Source of the DNA: JAHEKO01 sp965212505
GTDB lineage: Bacteria > Acidobacteriota > Thermoanaerobaculia > Multivoradales > JAHEKO01
Reading direction: 5' to 3'
Length of the DNA stretch: 64,000 nucleotides
Assembly (NCBI GenBank): GCA_965212505.1
Contig: OZ243123.1
Span: 2,728,001-2,792,000 of the forward strand
Shown here: piece by piece, positions 34,934 through 42,534 of the stretch
Position numbering within the stretch: position 1 is the first letter of the stretch
Layout of the letters: every line of letters starts with the position of its first letter
The notes under the pieces: generated by a model
Seen by the model: only the letters and a program-made list of their open reading frames with translations
What the model was told of the DNA's origin: nothing
The model's database searches: none
Program-made: the position numbers and the translations under genes

Positions 34934-36385
34934 TTAGCTCTCCTGATTCCGCAGGCGCAACGCCTCGCGCGCGGCCTGCCTCGGGTCCTCTTCCAACTCT
35001 CTAACGCTTCGAGCGACCTTTCGTTCGATCGCATCGAGCTCTTCTCGGCTCGGCGTGTAGCCGCCGTAGCGAGCGTCCTCGATCAACCGCTCATTGGCGG
35101 CGAGATCGAAGCTCTCGTCCGAGCCGTTCAGGTCCATGTCCAAGCGGGCGAGCTCCAGAATCGCTCCCCGCAGCTCCCCTTCCATTCTCCGCTTGCGCGC
35201 GGCGTCGAGCCGAGCGCGCGCTCGGGCGTACTCGTCGCCCTCAGACTCCGTCGCGAGAGTACGGCGCTTGCGACCCCGGGCGAGCAGGGCGCCACCGCCG
35301 ACTGCAAGGGCGAGCGCGCCTCCTCCGGCCAGCAGCCAGATCGACGCGGGCAGGCCGAGTACCGTGGCCTCCGAGACCGACACCGTCGGACCGGGAACCC
35401 GACTCGACACCGGCTCACCCTCACCCCGAGGGGTGTAGATCAGCTCGATCGGATCGAGTGCGTAGCTGCCCGCCTCGGCGGCGAGCAGGCCGATCTCGTA
35501 GGTGACCACGTTGCGTCCGTCCGAGCTACGGGTCGAAGCCGTGACCCCAGCCTGTTCCACCGTCTCGGGCAGCAGGACGCGCGGCGGATGCAGCAGGTAG
35601 TCCTCGATGTGCCCAGCCCAGTGAACCCGCACTTCGAGTGCAAACGGCTCGCCCGCCTCGAGTCTCGGACTGACGACCGAGGCTTCTGCGGTGGGCGGCT
35701 CGAAGTTCCGTGGCAGTTCCAGAGGTGTAGACGCCGTCTGGTAGGCCGCCTCTCCCCCCTCCGAAGGCGGAATCAGCTCGATCAGCTCGTCGATCATCGG
35801 CTGCAGGGCCAACCAGTCGCGGGCGCCGACCGACATCGCCACGACGTACCCACCGGGCTCGATGAGATAGGTCAGCGGAATGCTCCGCGCCCGATAGGCG
35901 TCGGCGGCCCTCCCCCGGTGATCCCAAAGGTTTGTGAAAGTGAGGGAGTATTCGTCGACGAAGCGCTCCGCCATCGAGGCGGTTCGGTCGACCGAAATCC
36001 CCAGCACGGAGACTCCGGCACCGTCACGATTCAGGTGGAGGCGCTCGAGGCTCGGCATCTCGGAGCGGCACGGCCCGCACCAGGTCGCCCAGAAGGTCAG
36101 AACCACCCAACGGCCCGCGAGCTCCGACAGAGCCAGCTTGCCGCCACCGAGGCGCGGCAGGTCGAGCTCCAGAGCCGGCACGGCCGGTTCGACCGGTCGC
36201 AAACCGTAACGAGAGACCACTTCCGCCGTACCGGCGGGGGCCGGCGCCACCTGGGCACTCGCGCCGGGCGGCACGAGCACGGTCAAAAGTGCAAGCGTCA
36301 GCAAGCAAAAACGGCTCGACGAGCGTCGAATTGACGCACGTAGCCTGACCGCCGTGTACTCTAGAGAGCGACTTTGCATCGGCAC
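34934..36385 (-). CDS. TlpA-like thioredoxin fused to a BatD-like domain and membrane helix
   Basis: 483 residues. Signal peptide (FCLLTLALLTVLVPPGASAQ), thioredoxin/TlpA domain (about 70-205) with active site FWATWCGPCRSEMP, then an all-beta domain (about 225-345: LEAGEPFALEVRVHWAGH, NVVTYEIGLLAAEAGSYAL) like the BatD sandwich, one helix (SIWLLAGGGALALAVGGGALL) and a charged helical tail. The CGPC motif predicts a periplasmic thiol reductant or resistance protein; joined to a BatD-like domain it links disulfide chemistry to the Bat complex. It reads the same way as the Bat operon and is divergent from the sulfatase gene. ATG at 36385; 36379 is a near alternative. Confidence 0.82.
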   Translation of the reverse strand: MPMQSRSLEYTAVRLRASIRRSSSRFCLLTLALLTVLVPPGASAQVAPAPAGTAEVVSRYGLRPVEPAVPALELDLPRLGGGKLALSELAGRWVVLTFWATWCGPCRSEMPSLERLHLNRDGAGVSVLGISVDRTASMAERFVDEYSLTFTNLWDHRGRAADAYRARSIPLTYLIEPGGYVVAMSVGARDWLALQPMIDELIELIPPSEGGEAAYQTASTPLELPRNFEPPTAEASVVSPRLEAGEPFALEVRVHWAGHIEDYLLHPPRVLLPETVEQAGVTASTRSSDGRNVVTYEIGLLAAEAGSYALDPIELIYTPRGEGEPVSSRVPGPTVSVSEATVLGLPASIWLLAGGGALALAVGGGALLARGRKRRTLATESEGDEYARARARLDAARKRRMEGELRGAILELARLDMDLNGSDESFDLAANERLIEDARYGGYTPSREELDAIERKVARSVRELEEDPRQAAREALRLRNQES

Positions 36386-36489
36386 CGCCCTGACTAGGCA
36401 AGTGGCGTGCCAGTTGCAGGGAGATCCGGCTCCTTCGAGAACGTACCCGAAACCTCCCGGTCCCGGCGCGGACCCTCTCGCGAGCCAGA

Positions 36490-37851
36490 ATGATCCAGAC
36501 CCTGCCTCTTCTTCGTTCAGCCGTTCTTTGCGCGACGCTCTGCCTGTTGCTGACGGGCTGCACCGAGCGCGAGACCTCCTCTACGCCACCTCCGGATCCG
36601 GTGCACAACGTAATCCTCATCTCGATCGACACGCTGCGCGCCGATCACGTGGGCGCCTACGGCTACGAGCGGCCCACCACGCCCGCGGTCGACGCCTTTG
36701 CCGCCGAGTCGGTTCTCTTCTCCCAGGCCATCGCCCAAGCACCCTCGACGCTTCACTCACACGCCTCGATCTTCTCCTCGCTCGTGCCCCAGCAGCACCG
36801 CGCCTCGTGGGGAGCGAAGACAGTGCTCGACGAAAGTGTCGTCACCGTCACCGAGGTGCTCGCCAAATACGGCTACCGTTCCGCCGCCTTCGCCGGCGGT
36901 GGGCAGATGGCCGCGGAGTTTGGTCTCGCCCAAGGCTTCGACCACTACTTCAAGCCCGAAGACGCCCCCTACTTCTCCGACACGGTGCGGCACGGAGTCC
37001 GCTGGATGGAAGAGAACGGGGATCAACCGTTCTTCCTCTTCCTGCACAACTACGAAGTGCACCACCCCTACGAACCGCGAATCGAGCACCAGGAGCTCCT
37101 GGGCATCGAGTACGACGGCGAGTTGTCCGACGTCATCGACAAGGAGCTGTTGGACGAAATCAACAAGGGTGGCCGCGAAATCGAAGAGGAGGACCTCGCC
37201 CACATCGTCTCGATGTACGACGCCGAGATCCGCTCGATGGACCAGGGCTTCGAGGCACTCGTCGCCTACCTGAGGGAGCGGGGGATCTACGACAACACGC
37301 TGATCGTATTCACCTCCGATCACGGCGAGGAGTTCGGCGAGCACGGCGTCATCGGCTGGCATTCCCACACCCTCTACGATGAGCTTCTCAGGGTGCCCTT
37401 GATCATCAAGTACCCGGCGGGCGATTACGGCGGCACAGTCGTCGACCAGCAGGTGCGGAGTATCGACATCGCACCCACCGTTTTGGGCTACCTGCAGCTC
37501 CCCGCCCCGGCCGACTTCTGTGGCTCGGACCTGGCAGCACTCGTCGAGGGTGGAAGCATGGAAGAGCTTCCGGCGGTCAGTCGGATGGATCGCGCCGCTC
37601 ACATCGATCGCTCGTCGATTCGAACCGAGGAGTGGAAGCTCGCAGGCCTCGCGCGCAGACGCTCACTGTACGACCTCTCCAGCGATCCTGAGGAGCTCTG
37701 GGACCGGAGCCTCAAAGATGGCGAGCGCGCCGAGCAGCTGGAGGCGCAGCTCCAGTCGATCGTGGCTTCCTGCCCGAGCTTCGATCCCCCAGCGGCCATG
37801 CCGACGGACAAGACCTTCGAAGAGCTGAAGGCGCTCGGCTACATCAACTAG
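36490..37851 (+). CDS. Sulfatase-like lipoprotein hydrolase/transferase
   Basis: 453 residues. Signal peptide ends LLLTGC, a good lipobox. Fold motifs: ISIDTLRADHVGAYGYERP, TSDHGEEFGEHGVIGWH, HTLYDELLRVPLIIKYP. The segment aligned with the sulfatase nucleophile is A-P-S-T-L-H-S-H, lacking both the Cys/Ser of formylglycine and the following Pro, so it is probably not an active sulfatase of the classical type. It ends LKALGYIN, closely like the tails of the two lipoproteins at 22617 and 24023. It stands alone on the plus strand after the divergent Bat operon and is followed by a terminator-like hairpin. Confidence 0.85.
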   Translation: MIQTLPLLRSAVLCATLCLLLTGCTERETSSTPPPDPVHNVILISIDTLRADHVGAYGYERPTTPAVDAFAAESVLFSQAIAQAPSTLHSHASIFSSLVPQQHRASWGAKTVLDESVVTVTEVLAKYGYRSAAFAGGGQMAAEFGLAQGFDHYFKPEDAPYFSDTVRHGVRWMEENGDQPFFLFLHNYEVHHPYEPRIEHQELLGIEYDGELSDVIDKELLDEINKGGREIEEEDLAHIVSMYDAEIRSMDQGFEALVAYLRERGIYDNTLIVFTSDHGEEFGEHGVIGWHSHTLYDELLRVPLIIKYPAGDYGGTVVDQQVRSIDIAPTVLGYLQLPAPADFCGSDLAALVEGGSMEELPAVSRMDRAAHIDRSSIRTEEWKLAGLARRRSLYDLSSDPEELWDRSLKDGERAEQLEAQLQSIVASCPSFDPPAAMPTDKTFEELKALGYIN

Positions 37852-37956
37852 CCCGAGGGCGATCTCTCGTCCCGGATGTGACGGCCTCCACAGCGCGGAA
37901 GGGCGCTGAAAGCTACTCTTTTCTTGCTTCAACACCCTTCTTTCCATCCCCGAAAA

Positions 37957-37995
37957 GGCGAGGGGTAACCTCCTTCCCCCTCGCCGCCCTTTTTT
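37957..37995 (+). terminator. Terminator-like hairpin
   Basis: GGCGAGGGG (37957-37965) pairs perfectly with CCCCTCGCC (37977-37985) over an 11-base loop; GCCC then six T follow (37990-37995). The four-base gap before the T-run makes it less than ideal, but position between the sulfatase-like gene and the PspC gene fits a stop for the former. Confidence 0.65.
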
Positions 37996-38056
37996 CTTCC
38001 GCTTCAGAGCTCGGCTCGTGCCGAAACTCGTGCCCTTCGGTATCGTAGGATTGGGT

Positions 38057-38266
38057 ATGACGGAGACCACGATGCCCGGCAAGCCACTCCACCGCTCGAC
38101 CTCGGACCGCGTGCTCGCAGGCGTCTGCGGCGGCCTCGCCGCCTGGCTCGGCTGGGACGCGACCCTGGTCCGCATCCTCTACGTCCTGATTTCGGTCTTT
38201 TCGGCCGCCTTCCCAGGGATCATCGTCTACTTGATCCTCTGGCTGGTCATGCCGAAAGTCCGCTGA
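38057..38266 (+). CDS. PspC-domain membrane protein
   Basis: 69 residues from the ATG at 38057. LHRSTSDRVLAGVCGGLAAW is the PspC signature, followed by one or two hydrophobic stretches (LVRILYVLISVFSAAFPG, IIVYLILWLVMP). Small PspC proteins sit in the inner membrane and are tied to phage-shock-type envelope stress. A GTG at 38018 would lengthen it by 13 non-conserved residues and is less likely. It is followed by the TlpA-family gene 13 bases later. Confidence 0.85.
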   Translation: MTETTMPGKPLHRSTSDRVLAGVCGGLAAWLGWDATLVRILYVLISVFSAAFPGIIVYLILWLVMPKVR

Positions 38267-38279
38267 GGCCAAGGTCGGC

Positions 38280-38828
38280 GTGATCAACAGGTTCGGCGCC
38301 GCACTAGTCGCACTCTCGTTGTTCTCGCTGCCGCTCAGCGCGGTCCAGCCGGCGCTCGAGGCGGACGACCCGGCGCCTGCGTTCACCGGAATTGGCCTCG
38401 ACGGCGCGGCCTTCGATTCTGAGGTGCTGGCGGGAGAGTTCTACCTGCTCGACTTCTGGGGCGTCTGGTGCCCACCCTGCATTCGGGCGTTCCCGAAGCT
38501 GACACGCCTCCACCACGACTATGCGACGCGTGGTTTTCAGGTGGTCGGACTGGCCGTCCTCTCCGGCACCACCGAAGAGGTCGCCGCGTTCCTCGACGAC
38601 CACGAGGTGAGCTACCCGATCGTTCTCGTCGAGACCGAAGTCCCGGATAGCTACGGTGTTCTCGCCTATCCGGCCTACTACCTCGTCGACGCCGACGGCG
38701 ACATCGTCCGTCGCTATCAGGCGGTTCCCCAAGACCTTTACGAGGTGGTCGCCGAGGACCTGGAAGCACTGCTCGGGCCAGTGCCGCAAGACTCGCATCC
38801 AGCAACGGCCACGGCTCCGACGCCTTGA
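38280..38828 (+). CDS. TlpA-family thioredoxin-like protein
   Basis: 182 residues from a GTG start. Signal peptide (VALSLFSLPLSAVQPA), then a thioredoxin fold with FWGVWCPPCIRAFPKL (CPPC active site, about 59-75) and the cis-Pro segment LAYPAYYLVDADGD. CPPC usually gives a reducing periplasmic thiol-disulfide enzyme of the TlpA/ResA kind, used in cytochrome c maturation or general cysteine reduction. It probably shares a transcript with the PspC gene upstream. The C-terminal 15 residues are Pro/Thr/Ala-rich and likely disordered. Confidence 0.88.
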   Translation: MINRFGAALVALSLFSLPLSAVQPALEADDPAPAFTGIGLDGAAFDSEVLAGEFYLLDFWGVWCPPCIRAFPKLTRLHHDYATRGFQVVGLAVLSGTTEEVAAFLDDHEVSYPIVLVETEVPDSYGVLAYPAYYLVDADGDIVRRYQAVPQDLYEVVAEDLEALLGPVPQDSHPATATAPTP

Positions 38829-38905
38829 CCGCTACGGCCGACCGCGGATCAGGCCCTGGAAGCCCCACGGGAAGAGGCTAGATCAGGCGCAGCCCACGTT
38901 GCAGC

Positions 38906-38940
38906 TTGACAGGTACGGCCGCCTAGTTAACACTGTTAAC
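38906..38940 (+). promoter_or_regulatory. Candidate promoter and self-operator of the TetR gene
   Basis: TTGACA (38906-38911) is a perfect -35. GTTAACA-C-TGTTAAC (38926-38940) is a perfect 7-1-7 inverted repeat that covers the -10 zone and ends one base before the GTG start codon at 38942. TetR regulators typically bind such repeats to repress their own gene. If transcription starts near 38940 the message would be leaderless or nearly so. The -10 (TAACAC or TTAACA) is weak. Confidence 0.55.
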
Positions 38941-38941
38941 C

Positions 38942-39517
38942 GTGCCGACCACGAAGGAGCAAATCTCGCAGACTGCCCGCAGCCTCTTTCTGGAGGATGG
39001 CGTCGACGGCATTTCGATGCGCAAGATCGCGGACGAGGTCGGCGTTTCGGCGACTGCGATCTACCGCCACTACCGAAACAAAGATGAGCTCCTCGATGCG
39101 ATCACCGATGCCGGTTTCGCGATCTTCAACACGTACTTGGAGCGCGCCTCGACTGAGCTCGACCCGGCCGCCCGCTTGCGGGCGATGATCGTGCACTACC
39201 TGGACTTCGCGCTCGAGCACCCCAAGGACTACGACTTCATGTTCATCATCCGGCGCCGCAACGTTCGCCAGTACTCGGACGACCTGGCGCGACGCACCAG
39301 CTCCAGCTTCAATCTCCTCGCCGATGTGGTCGAGGAGCTCATGCACCAGGGCCGCCTGGTGCTGACCAACCCAGCCGACCTGGCCCTGACGATTTGGGCC
39401 CATATCCATGGCCTCGTCTCACTCTACCGAGCGGGCCGCTTCGAGCGTGAGTCGGCGGAGTTCAGACGCTTGTACGAAGCGTCGTTCCGTCATCTGCTCG
39501 CTGGAATCGAGACATGA
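38942..39517 (+). CDS. TetR-family transcriptional regulator
   Basis: 191 residues from a GTG. The N-terminal helix-turn-helix is typical: IADEVGVSATAIYRHYRNKD (about 29-48). The ligand domain (about 60-190) begins TDAGFAIFNTYLERAS and holds a TetR_C-like LALTIWAHIHGLVSLYRAG motif seen in WHG-type members. A perfect palindrome abuts its start codon. Its TGA lies beside the esterase-ankyrin gene start, so the pair may form one unit with the esterase as a target or ligand-related enzyme. Ligand unknown. Confidence 0.93.
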   Translation: MPTTKEQISQTARSLFLEDGVDGISMRKIADEVGVSATAIYRHYRNKDELLDAITDAGFAIFNTYLERASTELDPAARLRAMIVHYLDFALEHPKDYDFMFIIRRRNVRQYSDDLARRTSSSFNLLADVVEELMHQGRLVLTNPADLALTIWAHIHGLVSLYRAGRFERESAEFRRLYEASFRHLLAGIET

Positions 39518-39531
39518 TCCTGGGAGACCCC

Positions 39532-41064
39532 ATGTGTAGATACCCTACCCCTCACTTCGGCATTTGCCTCGCCCTCGCCGTTCTCTTCTTTTCCGTTCAA
39601 CTCGTCTCCGCGGCACATCCCGCCCAAACCGGCCGCATCGACGTCCGCACAGTCGATGGGGCGTCGCTGACCGGCAACAGCCTGGGCATCGCCACCGAAC
39701 GCCGCGTTTCGATCTACCTGCCGCCGAGCTACGAACAAGATTCGGAGCGGTCCTACCCGGTGCTCTACGTCCTGCACGGCATCATGGACTCGGACACGCA
39801 CTGGACCGAGCCGTGGGCGCCCGATGCCGAGGGGTACGCGACGATCCAGGACCTCATGGACCGCGGCGTCGCCGACGGCCGGATGGCCGAGATGATCGTG
39901 GTCATTCCGGACTCCGAGAAGACCTGCCACTACACGAACTCTCCTCTCAAAGGGAACTGGGAGGACTTCCTCCGGACCGACCTTGTGCGATTCGTCGACC
40001 GCGAGTACCGCACGCTCACGAGCGCAGCATCTCGCGGCATCGCCGGGCATTCGATGGGCGGGCACGGCGCGATCAAGCTGGGCATGAAGTACCCGGAGAC
40101 CTTCAGCACCGTCTACGGGCTCAACCCCTCGCTGCTCGGTTGGGGTGGTGACGTGTCGAAAGACAACCCGACCTTCGCTGGTCTTGCGCAGATCAAGACT
40201 GCCGCGGACCTCCAAACCGCCCACTTCTATATCCAGGCGCTCGCCGGCGTCGGCCAGTGCTTTTCGCCGAATCCAGACAGCCCTTTCCAAACCGACTTCC
40301 CCTTCGCAGTACGGGAGGGCCAACTCGTCCACTCGAGCCTGGGCTACGAGGCTTGGCAGTCCCAGATGCCGCTCTACATGATCGACAGCTACATCGAGAA
40401 CCTCGAGGCCCTCCGCGGCCTGCGCTTCGACACCGCCTTCGAGGACGAGTTCACCCACATCCCGATCACCTCCCGCGCCTTCTCCCAGGCACTCGCCCGC
40501 CACGACATCGAGCATCACTTCGAGATGTACAACGGCGATCACCGCAATCGCATCTGGGGGCGTGGCGGTCGGATGGACAGCGAAGTGCTTCCCTACTTCT
40601 CCAGGCTCCTAGCCGATGGCATCGGCGCCGGGGGAACGCAGGCCTTGCCGGACGACGCACCCCCCAGCTCTCCCTCCCCCAAGGTCCAGGCGAAGCTCTG
40701 GAAAGCAGCGATCAATGGCGATCTCGAGCTCGCTCGCAAGGCGCTCGATGCGGGCGCGGAGGTCGATGCGCTCGACACCCGGACCAGCCAGAGCGGTCGA
40801 AGGGCACTCAACTGGGCGGCGCTCGGCAATCACGTCGCCGTGATTCGACTGCTCGCCGAGCGGGGCGCCAAGATCAACCTGGCCAACAACACCGGCTTCA
40901 CTCCGCTTCACCACGCCGCCGAGGCGGGCGCCTCCGAGGCGGCCCGACTGCTGATCGAGTTCGGAGCGGACCCCACCGCCGAGAACCGCTTCGGACACAC
41001 GCCGGCCGCCACCGCCGAGCACCACGGCCACGGTTCGATCACATCGCTGCTTGCTGACCGTTGA
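39532..41064 (+). CDS. Secreted esterase-ankyrin repeat fusion
   Basis: 510 residues from the ATG at 39532, preceded by GGGAG at five bases; an upstream ATG at 39514 would give an ATGA overlap with the TetR stop and six extra residues. Signal peptide (GICLALAVLFFSVQLVSA), then an esterase D/enterochelin-esterase-like alpha/beta-hydrolase (about 35-365): YPVLYVLHGIMDSDTHW, nucleophile IAGHSMGGHGAIKLG, and a late NGDHRNRIWGRG. From about residue 385 three to four ankyrin repeats follow (LWKAAINGDLELARKALDAG, LLAERGAKINLANNTG, LHHAAEAGASEAARLLIE). Ankyrins probably hold a partner or substrate protein. The fusion is unusual. Confidence 0.85.
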   Translation: MCRYPTPHFGICLALAVLFFSVQLVSAAHPAQTGRIDVRTVDGASLTGNSLGIATERRVSIYLPPSYEQDSERSYPVLYVLHGIMDSDTHWTEPWAPDAEGYATIQDLMDRGVADGRMAEMIVVIPDSEKTCHYTNSPLKGNWEDFLRTDLVRFVDREYRTLTSAASRGIAGHSMGGHGAIKLGMKYPETFSTVYGLNPSLLGWGGDVSKDNPTFAGLAQIKTAADLQTAHFYIQALAGVGQCFSPNPDSPFQTDFPFAVREGQLVHSSLGYEAWQSQMPLYMIDSYIENLEALRGLRFDTAFEDEFTHIPITSRAFSQALARHDIEHHFEMYNGDHRNRIWGRGGRMDSEVLPYFSRLLADGIGAGGTQALPDDAPPSSPSPKVQAKLWKAAINGDLELARKALDAGAEVDALDTRTSQSGRRALNWAALGNHVAVIRLLAERGAKINLANNTGFTPLHHAAEAGASEAARLLIEFGADPTAENRFGHTPAATAEHHGHGSITSLLADR

Positions 41065-41382
41065 GAACGACCGCGCTCCTTGTGCGCGACGATGGCCGAG
41101 ATGCGGGACGCGGCTTCCAGCTAGTCGAACTGGCCGTCCGCTCGGGCCGAGTCTCTGTGGACGATTTTTGACGCAACTACGGGAGCTCGTCTATTCGATT
41201 CCCTCGAACGGGAGTTCCTCGAATGCCCGGACGACACCACGGTGAGCCTCATCAGCATCTGGAGGCTCCTTTCTAGACTAAGCAAACGAGGGCACTTGGG
41301 TTGCCAGCTCGTACCAGAGCGCACCCATGAATGTAGACGGAACACCGAGGCAGGAGTCGAGCTGCGCCGCCCTCGAAGCTAG
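41061..41382 (+). pseudogene. Possible short frameshifted gene
   Basis: A TTG at 41061 overlaps the esterase-ankyrin stop (TTGA), the same junction style as real genes nearby. It reads VRDDGRDAGRGFQLVEL and on to VDDF, then hits TGA at 41169-41171 right after a run of five T. If one T is removed the frame continues for about 70 more codons (DATTGARLFDSLEREFLE, LISIWRLLSRLSKRGH) to a TAG at 41380. The joined peptide is about 106 residues with a helical, protein-like look. It may be a decayed gene, a sequencing error, or chance. I recognise no family. Nothing else is seen between 41383 and 41551. Confidence 0.3.
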
Positions 41383-41551
41383 GGTGTACACGCATTTCCG
41401 GCACGCTATTCGGAAGTCGCCGACAATACAGCTCTACTCGGCATCCCGGGCGCCTAGACTACACCTTGACAGTCGTGCCTTCAGGGCGCTAGAAAGCGCT
41501 CCGGTCGTCGCTACGGTGCGACGCTCTCTCGAATTGCCGACGGAGCTTCTG

Positions 41552-42427
41552 ATGCCTAGATTCCGTTCTCTTGCCGTTCTGATTCTTCTGACCTTCGGCT
41601 GCCCTCCCACCGCGCGAGCGCAAGAGGCGACCGAGCCCACCGCGGAGGCTGTCGCCGAGCCTGAACCGTTCTGGTCCGGAGAGGCCGAGTTTTCGCTCCT
41701 GCTCAGCCGCGGCAACACCGAGGTCGAGACGCTGGCGCTCGGCGGCAAGGCGACCCGCAAGTTCGAACGCGCAAGTCTCACATTCTCGACCGGTGCGGTT
41801 CGTGCCGAAACCACGACGACAACTCGCTCGGCGGCCGGCACGCCCGACGATTTTGTTGTGAGCGAGATCAGCGAATCTACTCGTACCGCCGAGAACTACA
41901 CGCTCCAGGGCCGCTACCAGCGACAGATCTCGAACGCTTCGTTCTGGTTCACGGGCGCCACCTGGGAGCAGGATGAGTTTGCCGGCGTCGACAGCCGCCT
42001 CACCGGGGTGGCCGGCGTGGGGCGTACCTGGCGCGACGACGAAAGGCTCCGCCTCCTGACCGACGTCGGCCTGACCTTTACCGACGAGGAGGAACTTTCC
42101 GGCCGCTCGGAGAGCTTCGCCGGAGTCCGGCTGGGATACCAGCTCTGGAAGCAGGTCACGCCCACGACCACCTTCCAAAGCGATCTCGTGCTCGACGGCA
42201 ACCTCGACGAGAGCTCGGACTACCGCGCCGACCTCAAGAACTCGCTTACGGTCACCATCAGTACCCGCCTCGCCCTCCGCCTCTCGCTGAGTATGGCCTT
42301 CGACAATCAGCCGGCGCGTGTCGAGGTACCACTCTTCGGCCTAGGCTCGGCCGAAGCGCAGACCGTGGCGGTGCCGCTCGACGACCTCGATTCGACACTC
42401 ACAGCGGCTCTCGTCGTGGGCTTCTAG
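41552..42427 (+). CDS. DUF481 outer-membrane beta-barrel protein (YdiY-like)
   Basis: 291 residues from the ATG at 41552. Signal peptide (SLAVLILLTFGCPPTARAQ), then an acidic linker and a barrel beginning FWSGEAEFSLLLSRGNTEVET, the DUF481 start. Paired strands continue with YTLQGRYQRQISNASFWFTG and LRLLTDVGLTFTDEEEL, ending in a C-terminal Phe (LTAALVVGF), the usual outer-membrane sorting signal. DUF481 proteins such as YdiY respond to salt or acid stress, function unclear. The frame stays open upstream to about 41327 but that part is not protein-like. Confidence 0.88.
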   Translation: MPRFRSLAVLILLTFGCPPTARAQEATEPTAEAVAEPEPFWSGEAEFSLLLSRGNTEVETLALGGKATRKFERASLTFSTGAVRAETTTTTRSAAGTPDDFVVSEISESTRTAENYTLQGRYQRQISNASFWFTGATWEQDEFAGVDSRLTGVAGVGRTWRDDERLRLLTDVGLTFTDEEELSGRSESFAGVRLGYQLWKQVTPTTTFQSDLVLDGNLDESSDYRADLKNSLTVTISTRLALRLSLSMAFDNQPARVEVPLFGLGSAEAQTVAVPLDDLDSTLTAALVVGF

Positions 42428-42534
42428 GGCCCCCACTTCCTTGACACCCCTAGGGCCTCCCGGTAGCCTGCCGCGGTCATACCGGAGTTATCCACCAGCA
42501 AAAAGGGGGCGTACGCGATGAGCCCGAGGCGCGC

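Noticed and set aside
41121..41345. Minus-strand open frame of 74 codons in the 41 kb gap
   Set aside because: Arg/Ser-rich with no domain; the plus-strand frames look more protein-like.
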